Of a DNA stretch of 15,653 bases, positions 8,538-15,623 are shown in pieces. This DNA is from CAZSDW01 sp964605705 (lineage in GTDB: Bacteria > Fidelibacterota > UBA2242). The stretch lies in contig CAZSDW010000061.1 in NCBI GenBank assembly GCA_964605705.1, positions 1-15,653 on the forward strand, given 5' to 3'. Each line of letters opens with the position of its first letter. The stretch's first letter is position 1. The translations under genes were made by a program, and so were the position numbers. Under the pieces are notes generated by a model. That model saw only the letters and a list, made by a program, of their open reading frames with translations. It was not told the DNA's origin and did no database searches.

Positions 8538-8545
8538 AAGCGATC

Positions 8546-9988
8546 CTATTTTAGTCCGAGTTCCTTGGCAATCCGATAATAATTGGGCGGCGCCAGATCA
8601 AGTTTCTGGGCGGCTTCGGCATCGGTTTTGGAAAGTCTCCGCACAAATCTGAAGTATTCCCTTCGAAAACTTTTTTCGATTTTCTTCAAGGATAAGATAT
8701 TCTCCGGATCAAAATTGTACGCCGTTTTCTCTTTTTTAAAATCCGGTCTGATCCCGATGACATTTTCGACCAACTCTATACTGATTGAATCGTGGCTTAA
8801 AAATAAAATCCGCTGGGCAATATTCTGTAATTGCCGGACATTACCGGGCCAGGCATAATTGATCAGTAAATCCATAGCACCAGGTTCAAATACCGGTAGC
8901 TGCCTGCCCATCTCATTACCATAGAGCGACAGATAATGGTTCATCAAAATTGGAATATCCTCTTTGCGCTCTTCCAGTGACGGAACATAGATTTGCAGAA
9001 CATTTAGGCGATAAAATAAATCTTCGCGAAATTCCTTTTTGGCAACCATTTTACTGAGGTCTTTATTGGTCGCCGAAATAATTCGGACATCCACCTCATA
9101 ACTTTTTTTACGACCAATCTTATCAATCTGCCCCTCCTGCAGAACCCGTAAAAGTTTGGATTGTGCGGAAAGGGGAAATTCAGAAATCTCATCCAGGAAC
9201 AGCGTCCCCCCATTTGCCCGTTCAAAAAGACCGGCGCGGTTTTCCTGAGCACCGGTAAATGATCCCTTCTCAAAGCCGAACAGTTCACTCTCAATTAAAT
9301 TTCCGGGGATGCTGCCACAGTTAATGGGTATGAAATATTCCAGTTTACGGCTGCTGAGGTAATGAATATTGGCAGCAACGAGTTCTTTGCCCGTGCCGGA
9401 TTTCCCATAGATTAAAACACTGGCATTTGAATCAGCGAATTTCCGGATTTGTGCTTTCAATATCTGGATCGCGGGTGATTCTCCGATGATAATTTTATTA
9501 GCGAGTATATCCTGGATATTTTTATTAAGTTTTTTCTTTGAGTTCTGGTGTTTGATTTGCAGCTGTTTCTTTTCGAAGGCATTGACAATACTGAGAATAA
9601 AGTCCGTCGGCTGATAGATATAAGCATCGATATCACCGGGATATTTTGTACAAAACCAGAATGCGCCTGCCTGGATCAACCTGTCGGCAAAATCGAAATC
9701 CGTCTGATGGATGGTCATTTTAGTGATCACGATTATTTGAGTGAATGGACTGATCCTTTTTATCTCCCGAATCAGTTCTTCACCCATAATCCCGCCGGCA
9801 ATCTGAAAATCCATAATGACCACATCGTAATAATTCGTTTTGGCGGTCATCAATTTTATCGCATCAATTCCACTGGAAACGATATCGGAAATCACAATTT
9901 TATCAAAAGGTCTAAGGGTTTTTTTTATCCGCCGGACATCAAATTCTTCATCTTCAATGACGAGTATCCGAATAGTTTTACTGATCAT
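8546..9988 (-). CDS. Sigma-54-dependent response regulator (NtrC family)
   Basis: A 480-residue bacterial enhancer-binding protein with all three standard parts. The receiver domain (1-125) has the acidic pair E12/D13, phospho-acceptor D60, T89 and K115. The AAA+ sigma-54 activation domain (about 165-400) has Walker A GKSGTGKE at 195-202, the sigma-54 contact loop GSFTGA at 242-247, Walker B TLFLDE at 262-267, an arginine-finger region FREDLFYR at 320-327, and WPGNVRQL at 380-387. The Fis-type helix-turn-helix is at about 454-480 (TDAEAAQKLDLAPPNYYRIA). The contact loop carries serine in place of the usual alanine of GAFTGA. The start has an AGGA site about 9 nt upstream (9998-10001) and lies 15 bp after the kinase stop, so the kinase is its obvious partner. 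It would open promoters transcribed by RpoN holoenzyme. Targets are unknown; the flanking secreted and outer-membrane genes are the natural candidates. Confidence 0.95.
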   Translation of the reverse strand: MISKTIRILVIEDEEFDVRRIKKTLRPFDKIVISDIVSSGIDAIKLMTAKTNYYDVVIMDFQIAGGIMGEELIREIKRISPFTQIIVITKMTIHQTDFDFADRLIQAGAFWFCTKYPGDIDAYIYQPTDFILSIVNAFEKKQLQIKHQNSKKKLNKNIQDILANKIIIGESPAIQILKAQIRKFADSNASVLIYGKSGTGKELVAANIHYLSSRKLEYFIPINCGSIPGNLIESELFGFEKGSFTGAQENRAGLFERANGGTLFLDEISEFPLSAQSKLLRVLQEGQIDKIGRKKSYEVDVRIISATNKDLSKMVAKKEFREDLFYRLNVLQIYVPSLEERKEDIPILMNHYLSLYGNEMGRQLPVFEPGAMDLLINYAWPGNVRQLQNIAQRILFLSHDSISIELVENVIGIRPDFKKEKTAYNFDPENILSLKKIEKSFRREYFRFVRRLSKTDAEAAQKLDLAPPNYYRIAKELGLK

Positions 9989-10003
9989 ATTAAATTTTCC
10001 TGA

Positions 10004-11476
10004 TTATGTCAGGGGAATCGTCAACTTAATTTGACAACCGCCACTGCTCAGATTTTCAGCATCAATCTGCCAGCCACAGCGTTTGGTGCTGAGTTCATAG
10101 GCGATATATGCTCCATATCCCGAGTTTTTGACATTAGCATGTGTCGATGTATTTTCCAGAAAAATATTCTTCACACCCTTCGAATCCGGTTGCAGAAGTT
10201 CGGGTGGAATACCTTTACCATTATCCTTAAGCAGGATTTCACAGGATTGATTTTCCGGCAGATATCTCGTTATAATTGTGATAATGATATTCTGTCCATT
10301 ATTATGATCGATGCTGTTCTGAATCAACGGTTCCAGAATTTCCCAAACGACATATTCATTGATGTGCACCAGCGGTAGATTTTCCTGCAGTTCAAGATTA
10401 AACTCAACAGCCGTATTTTCAGTATAAACCCGTTTGAATACATAATCCACCAGGAAGTGAATGACTGCGTTGATATCCGTGTCAAAAATTTGACTCCGGG
10501 TTGCATGAACCGGCGGTTCGTACCATTTCATATCATAGATAACACGGGAGATAAAATTAGAATACCGGGTAACGATATGTTTGAACTGCTGAATGTTTTT
10601 ACGGTTCAGTGACCGGATTTCTTCCTTTATAAATCCCATGATCTTTTCAGCTTTATGATGGGCATGATAAATCCGCTTGGTAAACAGAGCCTCTTTCTGG
10701 TGAGCAATATCCGCCTTAATCTGATTTTCACGCTCCCGAAAAAGAGCTTCCTGAGCAATATCCCGTTCCTTGACCGTGTAGGTGGTGATATAAAACATCA
10801 CCAGCAATCCTAAGAGAATCAGCGCTGTAAAAATCACACCGGTTTCATCATAGACGGTGGATATTTCCCGGGTAATATCGCTGACATCGGGTGTGATTTT
10901 CATGTAAACCACTCCTTCGTATTCTCCTTTCGGTACAAAGGGTACAAAAACATGAAACGACTGCACCTCGTCCCAGGTGCAGTAGATTTCTTCAGTGTGT
11001 TCGATCTCTGTTATTACCGATTGATAGTCAAGAATGATATTGCTGTAATCCGGGTTATTTTGATGAGATGGAATTTCCTGATTGAAAATAAAATTATAGA
11101 GGTCCTCTCCTTCATCAATCACAAAAGTTTTGGTTCCTGATCTGAAGATAATCCATATTCCATCCACATTCTGCTGTAAGGTCTGCTGATTCAAAATCAG
11201 ATCAAATGCCTGAATAGTATTACTGCGGGACTCTTCCGTCTGGATCGGAGTAAGTAAACTCTGCTCCAGTAACAGTTCCAAAGAGGTTGTTGCCAGGTTA
11301 CCCAGCCGAATAGCAGAATCCCGACGGTACAGATCCATCGTCTGTTCAATTAAATTATTACTTGAGACATTATACAGGTAAGACAGCAGGAATTGAAACG
11401 CCGCTAAGATGACAAACAGAATAATAAAATGTCGAATTTCAAACTGGTATTTCTGAAGTCGTCGTAATAAACTCAT
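10004..11476 (-). CDS. Membrane sensor histidine kinase with atypical dimerisation/phosphoacceptor region
   Basis: A 490-residue inner-membrane protein. Transmembrane helix 1 is at about 17-35, an extracytoplasmic domain at about 36-211, transmembrane helix 2 at about 212-235, then a coiled-coil-like linker and the kinase core. The ATP-binding domain has the N box (EPLIQNSIDHN, N387), the G1 box DNGKGIP (418-424) and the G2 box NSGYGAYIAYEL (451-462). The H box is unusual: no HExxxP motif is present, and the likely phosphoacceptor is one of the histidines in IYHAHHKAEKI (H271, H273 or H274). The extracytoplasmic part is modest and I recognise no named domain in it. The gene starts 7 bp after the stop of the solute-binding protein gene and is followed 15 bp later by the response regulator. 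I infer that it receives its signal through the membrane-anchored binding protein. Kinase assignment is firm from the ATPase motifs; which histidine is used is not. Confidence 0.9.
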   Translation of the reverse strand: MSLLRRLQKYQFEIRHFIILFVILAAFQFLLSYLYNVSSNNLIEQTMDLYRRDSAIRLGNLATTSLELLLEQSLLTPIQTEESRSNTIQAFDLILNQQTLQQNVDGIWIIFRSGTKTFVIDEGEDLYNFIFNQEIPSHQNNPDYSNIILDYQSVITEIEHTEEIYCTWDEVQSFHVFVPFVPKGEYEGVVYMKITPDVSDITREISTVYDETGVIFTALILLGLLVMFYITTYTVKERDIAQEALFRERENQIKADIAHQKEALFTKRIYHAHHKAEKIMGFIKEEIRSLNRKNIQQFKHIVTRYSNFISRVIYDMKWYEPPVHATRSQIFDTDINAVIHFLVDYVFKRVYTENTAVEFNLELQENLPLVHINEYVVWEILEPLIQNSIDHNNGQNIIITIITRYLPENQSCEILLKDNGKGIPPELLQPDSKGVKNIFLENTSTHANVKNSGYGAYIAYELSTKRCGWQIDAENLSSGGCQIKLTIPLT

Positions 11477-11483
11477 CTGGACT

Positions 11484-12830
11484 TCATCTCAGAAAATGTC
11501 GATCGGATGTTACTGTCTTATCAAGTTGTGTCATTGCCTGTTCAACGGTCATTTCCCGTTTCAAGACGCTGTTCAGATAAAATGACAGAATATCGGAAAT
11601 CTTCGTATAGTCAACCAGCGATGGACGATAAATTCCATAATCCATCATGTTTTCCAGATATTTGATATAAGGGTAATTTGAGACAATCGTTGAATCAGTA
11701 TAAATACTGTTTAAAATGGGCAGATATCCGGAAGTCTCAAACATAATTTTCTGGACCTCCTCAGTCAGGATATAATTTATAAATTCGACAGCTTCTGCCT
11801 TTTTTTCGGAATATTTGGAAATCATCAGATTCCAACCACCAAATACAGTCACCGGGAGATTATTATCAAAATGCGGTAAAAAGCTGACTCCCAGATTTTT
11901 CACCTTAGCGGAATCAGCCGTACTGATTGGCATATCTTTCAGAAAACTCGACCAGCCCCGGAAAAACGGGGCGTCTTTCTGCAAGGCATAGGCATAGGAT
12001 TCTCTCTCGATAAATGAACTGACCTGCGGGGGAGCCGCCCGGTATTTATAGATCAGATCCAGCATAAATTGGAGGCTCTTGCGACCTTTTTCCGTATTAA
12101 GTTTCAACTGGTTCTCCTGCGACCAGAAGCCTCCCATACTTCCCAGAAATTCCAGATAATTACAGATTAGCCCTTCATATTTATCTCCCTGGTATAAATA
12201 ATAGGACTGTCCGGGAAAATAACTTCGCCCAAACGCAATTAAATCACTCCAACTGATAGATTCCTGCAAATGGTTAAATATTTCTTCAGCAACCGGCGTA
12301 TTTTGAATCAAATCTTTTCGGTAATAGAGAACACTGATATCGATATAGAGTGGAATTCCAAGCAGTTTATTGTTATAGTAGCAGGTAGTCAGGGCTTGAG
12401 GTACAATCTTCTCCAATTCGGACTGGTCAAAATATTGTACCAGCGGTTCACCCCATTTCGCGAAGCGTGGCACCCAGATTTGATCCACTGAAAATATATC
12501 AATCCGACTGCTCCGGCTTCGCAGAGATCGTGCAATCAGTTCCTTCCGGTCATTCGTAGTAAATTTTTCAAATGGCAGATCAATTGGAACGACCTCGATT
12601 CGACCGGCGTGTAATTTATTGAAATTCCGGATAATCTTGAGATGTGCCTCAGACATGTTATCGGCAAAATAAAGTTTGGTCACTGATTTCTGTTTCAGCC
12701 GATCCTTTTTCAGGGAAATCAGGTTGTAGCTTAGCACAAAAATCATGATCAGAATAAAGATTGTAAACAGTATCCCGTACCTGCCACGTTGATCTTTATT
12801 TTTCTTCTGGTGATTTTTCTTTATCGTCAT
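11484..12830 (-). CDS. Membrane-anchored family 1 (sugar-type) solute-binding protein, probable sensor subunit
   Basis: This 448-residue protein has a basic cytoplasmic N-terminus (residues 1-18), one transmembrane helix (about 19-40) and a long extracytoplasmic solute-binding domain of the SBP_bac_1/MalE type. Typical family features are LGIPLYIDISVLYYRKDL at about 157-174, FFRGW near 289-293, VFGGWNLMISKYSEKKAEAVEF at about 329-350, and the terminal helices with LTEEVQKIMFETSGYLPI. There is no lipobox cysteine near the N-terminus, so the anchor is the helix itself. No ABC permease or ATPase gene is adjacent; a histidine kinase follows after 7 bp. I therefore infer a ligand-presenting sensor, not a transport component. 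Ligand identity is not visible; many relatives bind sugars. No clear Shine-Dalgarno sequence precedes the ATG, as is common in FCB bacteria. It is the first gene of the three-gene operon. Confidence 0.88.
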   Translation of the reverse strand: MTIKKNHQKKNKDQRGRYGILFTIFILIMIFVLSYNLISLKKDRLKQKSVTKLYFADNMSEAHLKIIRNFNKLHAGRIEVVPIDLPFEKFTTNDRKELIARSLRSRSSRIDIFSVDQIWVPRFAKWGEPLVQYFDQSELEKIVPQALTTCYYNNKLLGIPLYIDISVLYYRKDLIQNTPVAEEIFNHLQESISWSDLIAFGRSYFPGQSYYLYQGDKYEGLICNYLEFLGSMGGFWSQENQLKLNTEKGRKSLQFMLDLIYKYRAAPPQVSSFIERESYAYALQKDAPFFRGWSSFLKDMPISTADSAKVKNLGVSFLPHFDNNLPVTVFGGWNLMISKYSEKKAEAVEFINYILTEEVQKIMFETSGYLPILNSIYTDSTIVSNYPYIKYLENMMDYGIYRPSLVDYTKISDILSFYLNSVLKREMTVEQAMTQLDKTVTSDRHFLR

Positions 12831-13059
12831 TTACGAGAATAGTCTGAGATTTTCTAATTGAATATAATTCATGTTTTTGAATGTTACAAACCGATTATTA
12901 TTAAAATGATAATTCTTCAGAATAAGCAATTATTGACAAGGTCACCCATCGATAGCTGGATTGAGTTATTAACGGATTTACTGAAATATAGCGCTTGGAA
13001 AATCGAAGTTTTTTATTTAGCATTGCGGGTGTTTTAATAGCAGAAGATTAAGGAAGATT
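12831..13059. promoter_or_regulatory. Divergent promoter region between the solute-binding protein operon and the Cache sensor gene
   Basis: This 229-bp region separates the divergent starts at 12830 (minus) and 13060 (plus) and must hold promoters for both. For the minus-strand operon, TTTG (plus 12887-12890) and TATATTCA (plus 12859-12866) are 20 nt apart, close to the Bacteroidota-type TTTG / TAnnTTTG promoter, giving a short leader. For the plus-strand gene a TTGACA box is at 12933-12938, but no good -10 follows at normal spacing. A small dyad (ATTCT-TC-AGAAT, 12912-12923) lies between them and could be a shared operator. Confidence 0.4.
12966..12983. repeat. Left copy of a direct repeat flanking the plus-strand gene
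   Basis: TTATTAACGGATTT followed by ACTG. The same 14 bases recur at 14386-14399, where one extra T precedes ACTG. The copies lie on either side of the Cache sensor gene. A 14-base match in 15 kb of AT-rich DNA can arise by chance. Confidence 0.4.
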
Positions 13060-14295
13060 ATGAGTAATTATTTTTTAAATCAAAAAAGACGGCTGATGGT
13101 CATCCTGAGTCTCTTGTTATTAATTGGCTTTCTGACAGTCAGCCTGGTAAGTTTTTACGTTTCAAGGTCTTCATTACGATCACAAATCACCTATCAGACA
13201 CTGCCGTTAACCAGCGACAATATCTACTCTGAAATTCAGAGAGATTTGCTGCAACCGATCCTTATTTCCTCTTTAATGGCTCATAATACTTTTTTGATAG
13301 ATTGGATCATCAATGGTGAAAACAACATTGAAGAAATCGCCAGGTATTTGAAAGTGATCAAGACAAGATACCATACTTATTCCAGTTTTTTAATCTCGGA
13401 AAAAACCAAAAACTATTATTATTCAAAAGGAATTTTAAAAGTAGTCCAGGAAGACGAACCGCGGGATACCTGGTATTATCGCGTCCGAAAAATGACCGAC
13501 AATTACGAGATAAATGTCGATCCCGATCTGGCAAACAACGATTCGATGACAATTTTTATTAATCACCGGGTTTTCGATGATAACAATCATTATATCGGCG
13601 CAACGGGAGTCGGATTAACTACCAGCGCTGTTAAAAATCTGATTGAAAGCTATCAGGATAAATATAACAGCAATATTTACTTTACTGACACTGATGGGGA
13701 TATTGTCATTTATAATTCAATGTTTCCCGAACTCAATGGCAATATTCGTTTATTTGATGGGCTTACTGAGCACGTTGCTGATATTTTAGGAAAAGACTTC
13801 AGCAGCCTTCAATATACAAAAGACGAAGAAACGATTCATTTGATTGCACGCTATATACCGGAACTGAATTGGTATCTTATTGTCGAAAAGACCGAAACTG
13901 AAGCAATTCAGAACATCCGTCAAACTTTGATCGTCAACCTGTTCCTCTGCTTAATAATTTCAATTGTCGTGATTTTTCTGACCTGGATTACCGTTAATGC
14001 TTATCAGAAAACGAACACACGCCAAAAAGAAGAAATTATCAAACAAAAACAGGATCTTCTCGAAAAAAATCAAAGTCTCGAAGAAGCCATTCTCAAAGTC
14101 AAGAAATTAAGCGGACTCTTACCGATTTGTGCTTCCTGCAAAAATATCCGCGATGACAAGGGTTACTGGCAACAGATTGAAACCTATATTCGTGACCATT
14201 CCGAGGCGGAATTCAGCCATGGTATTTGTCCCGATTGTGCCCGGAAACTGTATCCTGAATTTTACTATAAAACCGATGAATCCAAAGAAAAATAG
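13060..14295 (+). CDS. Double-Cache-type membrane sensor with C-terminal CxxC...CxxC motif and no catalytic output domain
   Basis: A 411-residue protein and the only plus-strand gene here. It has transmembrane helix 1 at about 12-34, an extracytoplasmic Cache-like sensor domain at about 35-285, transmembrane helix 2 at about 287-310, a coiled coil at about 315-350, and a short C-terminal domain with C357-x2-C360 and C390-x2-C393 (PICASCKNIRDDKGYW, HGICPDCARKLYP). The sensor region includes WYYRV at 138-142, typical of the ligand-pocket strand of dCache domains, and TDTDGDIVIYN in the distal part. The stretch LPLTSDNIYSEIQRDLL is one I associate with Cache sensors of GGDEF proteins. No GGDEF, kinase or methyl-accepting domain follows. 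From recall, the cysteine segment recurs as a C-terminal tail on bacterial signalling proteins and may bind zinc; its function is unknown to me. An AAGGA site at 13050-13054 supports the start. It is divergent from the solute-binding protein operon. Confidence 0.88.
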   Translation: MSNYFLNQKRRLMVILSLLLLIGFLTVSLVSFYVSRSSLRSQITYQTLPLTSDNIYSEIQRDLLQPILISSLMAHNTFLIDWIINGENNIEEIARYLKVIKTRYHTYSSFLISEKTKNYYYSKGILKVVQEDEPRDTWYYRVRKMTDNYEINVDPDLANNDSMTIFINHRVFDDNNHYIGATGVGLTTSAVKNLIESYQDKYNSNIYFTDTDGDIVIYNSMFPELNGNIRLFDGLTEHVADILGKDFSSLQYTKDEETIHLIARYIPELNWYLIVEKTETEAIQNIRQTLIVNLFLCLIISIVVIFLTWITVNAYQKTNTRQKEEIIKQKQDLLEKNQSLEEAILKVKKLSGLLPICASCKNIRDDKGYWQQIETYIRDHSEAEFSHGICPDCARKLYPEFYYKTDESKEK

Positions 14296-14327
14296 CTGCC
14301 ATTTAGCTGAAGAAGTAAATCCTTACA

Positions 14328-14373
14328 GAAAATACCATGAATTCCTGTTTATCAGGAAACTCATGGTATTTTC
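14328..14373. terminator. Bidirectional rho-independent terminator between convergent genes
   Basis: A perfect 13-bp inverted repeat (14328-14340 with 14361-14373, arm GAAAATACCATGA) continues, after a small internal mismatch, into a further 6-bp stem (TTCCTG/CAGGAA), with a TTTAT loop at 14348-14352. The arms themselves provide an A-run and a T-run, so the hairpin is followed by T-rich RNA on both strands. It lies between the stop of the plus-strand Cache gene (14295) and the stop of the minus-strand lipoprotein gene (14399), and would end both transcripts. Confidence 0.85.
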
Positions 14374-14385
14374 AATTTTAAAAAT

Positions 14386-14404
14386 TTATTAACGGATTTT
14401 ACTG
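14386..14404. repeat. Right copy of the direct repeat flanking the plus-strand gene
   Basis: TTATTAACGGATTT-T-ACTG, matching 12966-12983 except for one inserted T. It overlaps the stop codon of the lipoprotein gene (14399-14401), so part of it is coding on the minus strand. Confidence 0.4.
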
Positions 14405-15604
14405 CCTGCCGTAATAAGGGGCGCCTGTCTCTCCCATATCGATTTTTAATACCACCTCTGCGCCACCCTGAATCATATAAAGAATATTACCATTCCCCCA
14501 GACCACCTTCATCGCTGGCGTCGGGAGAATACCCTTATATAATGTGTCAAAGCTCTGATCGGCGGGATTATAGATCAAAATCGGATCAATATTATCCGTA
14601 CCGATAACTATCTTTCCGTTGCTTGAAAAGGTGAAATAACTAGGTGTGGAAGAACTGAATTCCCCTGTATCCGTCCACAGTAAAACAGTTTCAGCGGTTG
14701 GATTAATATTTCCGGCATTGTCGATGATTTGATGGCGGACTATTCCAGCATCAACCAATAAATAAAGATAACCGTTATAGACCCGTATGCAGTAGATTTT
14801 ATCATTCCAATAAGTATCATTAGGTCGGGCGATCGAATCACCAGGCGCTTTGACATACATCCCACTTTTATTACCCGCCGTATAGAAATAGCCATTTTGA
14901 TCAAAATCACCATATTGGACTTTTTCACCTCTTTTACTTCCATCAGCATGAGCAGAGTCAACATAAGCCCAAATCGATTCAGTTCCGGAAATTTCATCAA
15001 TTATGGTAATAATTGTGTCATTAAACATACAGACGAGTTGACCGCTGGGAGATATTCTGGCATCATTCAGTACTTTTGTAGTGGTGCAGATTTCCGTTTT
15101 ATCACCTTCAGGTGTTATTTTAAATATCGTATGCGGTGCACGCTGTGAGACATATAGATTGTCATCACTGTCAACAGCGAGGGATCTAAGCAGTAGCTGT
15201 TGAAGAAAATTTCCGAAAACGCTATAAGTCGAGGTGATTTTATACGGGCTGTACTTTGCCACGACAAGGGCGGTTTCAATATACACTTTTACAACCGCTG
15301 AGTCACTGACAAGATTCGGACGACGGACGGTGACCGAGCTATCAGTTCCACTGATATTTTCAGCCAGTAAATTATCGAAATAGATGCAGTTACTATCCAA
15401 CGATTGTGCAAAGTTGTCGCCATAGACCGTAATAAAATTGACGCCACCCGCAGCCGAATCCGCCGGTTCGATACGTGTTATTACGGGAATAGTGCCGGTC
15501 TTACCTTCCGGGTAATTTGGAGCTTCCCACTTTTCGCACGTCATTACGAACAGAGAGCATCCAATAAAAATCAGTGTAAAAGTCAGAATATTATATTTTT
15601 TCAT
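14399..15604 (-). CDS. IPT/TIG-domain and beta-propeller lipoprotein
   Basis: A predicted exported protein of 401 residues. Three in-frame ATGs exist (15622, 15610, 15604). I choose 15604 because the AAGGAA site at 15613-15618 is 8 nt from it but only 2 nt from 15610. The N-terminus is a lipoprotein-type signal: KK, a hydrophobic run, then C23 in FVMTCEKWEAP, with C16 (FIGC) as a less likely alternative. An IPT/TIG immunoglobulin-like domain spans about 40-125 (ITRIEPADSAAGG, ITVYGDNF). NHL/SMP-30-like propeller repeats run from about 135 to the end (LAVDSDDNLYVSQ, ARISPSGQLV, DFDQNGYFYTAG). IPT plus NHL lipoproteins are common surface components of polysaccharide-utilisation loci in Bacteroidota. 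It follows, after 19 bp, the end of another minus-strand gene with a barrel-like tail, so it is probably the surface partner of a second transporter. Substrate unknown. Confidence 0.85.
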   Translation of the reverse strand: MKKYNILTFTLIFIGCSLFVMTCEKWEAPNYPEGKTGTIPVITRIEPADSAAGGVNFITVYGDNFAQSLDSNCIYFDNLLAENISGTDSSVTVRRPNLVSDSAVVKVYIETALVVAKYSPYKITSTYSVFGNFLQQLLLRSLAVDSDDNLYVSQRAPHTIFKITPEGDKTEICTTTKVLNDARISPSGQLVCMFNDTIITIIDEISGTESIWAYVDSAHADGSKRGEKVQYGDFDQNGYFYTAGNKSGMYVKAPGDSIARPNDTYWNDKIYCIRVYNGYLYLLVDAGIVRHQIIDNAGNINPTAETVLLWTDTGEFSSSTPSYFTFSSNGKIVIGTDNIDPILIYNPADQSFDTLYKGILPTPAMKVVWGNGNILYMIQGGAEVVLKIDMGETGAPYYGRQ

Positions 15605-15612
15605 CTTCATTC

Positions 15613-15618
15613 TTCCTT
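15613..15618 (-). promoter_or_regulatory. Ribosome-binding site deciding the lipoprotein start
   Basis: On the minus strand AAGGAA precedes ATG codons by 2 nt (15610) and 8 nt (15604) and overlaps no good spacing for 15622. The 8-nt spacing selects 15604, which also gives the simplest MKK signal-peptide start. Confidence 0.6.
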
Positions 15619-15623
15619 TCATC

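Larger units (their letters stand above)
8293..8545 (-). promoter_or_regulatory. Intergenic region upstream of the carbohydrate-binding gene
   Basis: This 253-bp gap separates the response-regulator stop from the next gene and holds no credible ORF. It contains an AT-rich inverted repeat near the regulator stop (8494-8537), two overlapping promoter candidates around 8382-8422, a small dyad (GATAG-CGCA-CTATC, 8333-8346), and the ribosome-binding site AAGGGGAG (8294-8301). No clear intrinsic terminator follows the regulator gene, so some read-through into the carbohydrate-binding gene is possible. Confidence 0.5.

Noticed and set aside
11484..12830. Solute-binding protein as part of an ABC importer
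   Set aside because: No permease or ATPase gene is within the window, the anchor is a transmembrane helix, and the next gene is a kinase.
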